Part shown: positions 63,101-64,000 of the stretch, piece by piece
How positions within the stretch are numbered: the first letter of the stretch is position 1
How the letters are laid out: each line of letters begins with the position of its first letter
Origin: Streptococcus suis
Lineage (GTDB): Bacteria > Bacillota > Bacilli > Lactobacillales > Streptococcaceae
Reading direction: 5' to 3'
Length of the DNA stretch: 64,000 bases
Assembly (NCBI RefSeq): GCF_902702775.1
Contig: NZ_LR738724.1
Span: forward strand, 682,001 to 746,000
Program-made: the position numbers and the translations under genes
Notes under the pieces: generated by a model
Databases searched by the model: none
Seen by the model: only the letters and a program-made list of their open reading frames with translations
Told to the model about the DNA's origin: nothing

Positions 63101-64000
63101 AAAGACTATCAATTGTATAAAGTACGTGAAATCAACAATTACCATCACGCTCATGATGCCTATCTGAATGCAGTGGTAGCAACAGCTTTATTGAAAAAGT
63201 ACCCTCAGTTAGCACCAGAATTTGTTTATGGAGACTATCCAAAATACAATAGCTATAAATCTCGTAAATCGGCAACCGAGAGGGTCTTATTTTATTCTAA
63301 TATCATGAACTTTTTCAAGCGAGTTGTGAAGTCTTCTAAAACAGGGACGGTAAAAATTAGACCTATTATTGAGGTAAACAAGGAAACCGGGGAAATTGTT
63401 TGGGACAAAAAGTCGGACTTTAGAACGGTTAGAAAAGTCTTATCTTATCCGCAAGTGAATGTTGTTAAAAAGACAGAGGTTCAAAACCATGGTCTAGATA
63501 GAGGGAAACCTAAAGGCTTCTATAATGCAAATCTTTCACCAAGGCCTAAAGAAGGAAGTGTTGAAAATCTGGTTCCTGCCAAACAAAGTTTTGATACAAA
63601 GCGTTACGGTGGCTATGCAGGCATTTCAAATTCTTATGCCGTTCTAGTGAATGGAATTATTGAGAAGGGGAAAAAGAAAAGTAAAGCGGAAGTAACAGAG
63701 TTTCAAGGCATCTCCATTCTAGCTAGGAAGGATTTTGAGAAAAATCCAAAACAATATTTATTGAATCTTGGATATAAAGATATTAAATCCATTATTAAAT
63801 TACCAAAATATAGCCTTTTTGAACTGGAAAACGGCAGCAGACGAATGCTTGCAAGCATCTTGTCAACAAATAATAAACGTGGAGAAATTCATAAGGGCAA
63901 TGAGATGTATCTGCCAGATAAATTTGTTACTTTACTTTACCATGCAATGAGAGTAAATCGAACGCTGGAGCCTGGACATAAGAAATATGTGGAAACTAAT
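60176..64000 (+). CDS. cas9: Type II-A CRISPR-associated endonuclease Cas9 (3' end beyond the window)
   Basis: 1,275 codons without a stop run to the window edge; a full II-A Cas9 of this type has about 1,370. RuvC-I is [13 protein letters not shown] with the catalytic aspartate at residue 11. The arginine-rich bridge helix is [17 protein letters not shown]. RuvC-II is [10 protein letters not shown] with E764. HNH is [15 protein letters not shown] with H846 and a later N in KNRGKSDD. RuvC-III is [15 protein letters not shown] with D994. All catalytic residues are intact, so it should be nuclease-active. Overall wording is closest to SpCas9-like proteins; the motif GWAV after RuvC-I reads GHCV here. 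AAGGAG lies 7 bases before ATG 60176. cas1, cas2, csn2 and the array are presumably downstream. Confidence 0.97.
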   Translation, partial: MMKKSYAIGIDIGTNSVGHCVMYTENYKVPSKKMKVFGNTEKRYIKKNLLGTLLFDEGNTAENRRLKRTARRRYTRRRNRILYLQEIFAEEINKIDDSFFQRLDDSFLIVEDKQGSKHPIFGTLQEEKEYHKQFPTIYHLRKQLADSSQKADIRLIYLALAHIIKYRGHFLFEGDLKSENKEVQHLFNDFVEMFAKTVEGSYLSENLPNVADVLVEKVSKSRRLENVLHYFPNEKKNGLFGNFLALALGLQPNFKTNFELAEDAKIQFSKETYEEDLEELLGKIGDDYADLFIATKSLYDGILLAGILSTTDSTTKAPLSSSMVNRYEEHQKDLALLKNFIHQNLSDSYKEVFNDKLKDGYAGYIEGKTTQENFYRFIKKAIEKIEGSNYFIDKIDREDFLRKQRTFDNGSIPHQIHLQEMHAIIRRQAEFYPFLVENQDKIEKILTFRIPYYVGPLARGKSEFAWLNRKSDEKIRPWNFDEMVDKETSAENFITRMTNYDQYLPDQKVLPKHSLLYEKFAVYNELTKVRYVTEQGNSFFFDASMKQEIFDGVFKVYRKVTKEKLMDFLGKEFDEFRIVDLMGLDKDNKSFNASLGTYHDLKKIVSKDLLDNPENEDILENVVLTLTLFEDREMIRKRLEKYKDVLTEEQRKKLERRHYTGWGRLSAKLINGIRNKTTRKTILDYLIDDGTSNRNFMQLIHDDTLSFVDEIRLAQGSGEAEDYRTEVQNLAGSPAIKKGILQSLKIVDELIEVMGYEPEHIVVEMARENQFTNQGRRSSQQRYKKIENAIKNLDSNLNSKILKEYPTNNQALQNDRLFLYYLQNGKDMYTDEELDIDQLSQYDIDHIIPQAFIKDDSLDNKVLTKSAKNRGKSDDVPSLEIVHRKKNFWKQLLDSQLISQRKFDNLTKAERGGLTNEDKARFIQRQLVETRQITKHVARILDTRFNTKLDDAGNRIRDPKVNIITLKSSLVSQFRKDYQLYKVREINNYHHAHDAYLNAVVATALLKKYPQLAPEFVYGDYPKYNSYKSRKSATERVLFYSNIMNFFKRVVKSSKTGTVKIRPIIEVNKETGEIVWDKKSDFRTVRKVLSYPQVNVVKKTEVQNHGLDRGKPKGFYNANLSPRPKEGSVENLVPAKQSFDTKRYGGYAGISNSYAVLVNGIIEKGKKKSKAEVTEFQGISILARKDFEKNPKQYLLNLGYKDIKSIIKLPKYSLFELENGSRRMLASILSTNNKRGEIHKGNEMYLPDKFVTLLYHAMRVNRTLEPGHKKYVETN

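Overview
The window looks like a chromosomal segment of a low-GC Gram-positive Streptococcus, most like Streptococcus suis. The grounds are streptococcal core genes in familiar neighbourhoods (rodA-gyrB-ezrA, cdaA-cdaR-glmM, murT-gatD, RNase J2-estA, trpXYZ), an NFACT fibronectin-binding/RqcH protein, BOX-like repeats opening ATACTCTTCGAAAATC, many TGnTATAAT extended -10 promoters, and a type II-A cas9/tracrRNA locus with S. pyogenes-like architecture. The species is inferred; no 16S gene is present.

Layout. 1-600: tail of an LPXTG surface protein, then a tRNA-Arg(CCT). 0.6-5.4 kb: CLC-type (probably fluoride) antiporter with chorismate mutase, zinc-independent S14 under an AdcR operator, flavodoxin, c-di-AMP/nanoRNA phosphodiesterase, ApbE, L31 type B. 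5.4-16.4 kb: BOX-like element, rodA, PfpI-like protein, gyrB, ezrA, serB, a HAD phosphatase, glycerate kinase, DUF1694, enolase followed by a tandem array of terminators. 16.8-23.7 kb: HAD protein, small helical protein, lactonase, AI-2E-type transporter, TPR protein, acetolactate decarboxylase, RqcH. 23.7-28.1 kb: beta-glucoside operon (RAT antiterminator, licT, bglP, bglA). 28.1-31.5 kb: tryptophan uptake operon trpXYZ behind a T-box leader that seems to carry a BOX-like insertion, plus a Trp-rich leader peptide. 31.6-42.3 kb: tRNA-editing protein, lipoprotein, RNase J2, esterase, metalloprotease, ABC-F, rRNA methyltransferase, gatD/murT. 42.4-47 kb: c-di-AMP cyclase operon with glmM, and a second ABC-F. 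47-56.5 kb: BOX-damaged methyltransferase, secreted trypsin-like protease with a cre site, sstT, pepV, GNAT, uracil-DNA glycosylase, and a TPM-LemA-SPFH operon. 56.6-59.3 kb: an unknown exported protein and mnmE. 59.3-64 kb: a MITE-like element, tracrRNA on the minus strand and the first 1,275 codons of cas9; the window ends inside cas9, and no CRISPR array is visible.

The most notable signal is in the tracrRNA/cas9 intergenic region. A second, upstream tracrRNA promoter would make a long tracrRNA whose 5' end is an 11-nt guide-like stretch followed by a repeat-like segment that can fold onto the anti-repeat. The same 11 nt occur at the predicted cas9 transcription start followed by AGG. This matches the natural single-guide autoregulation known from S. 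pyogenes. A strong promoter antisense to tracrRNA is an additional feature not explained by that model.

Other themes are small mobile repeats (BOX-like and a terminal-inverted-repeat family) that have altered leaders, stop codons and 5' gene ends, and two genes whose promoters predict leaderless mRNAs.
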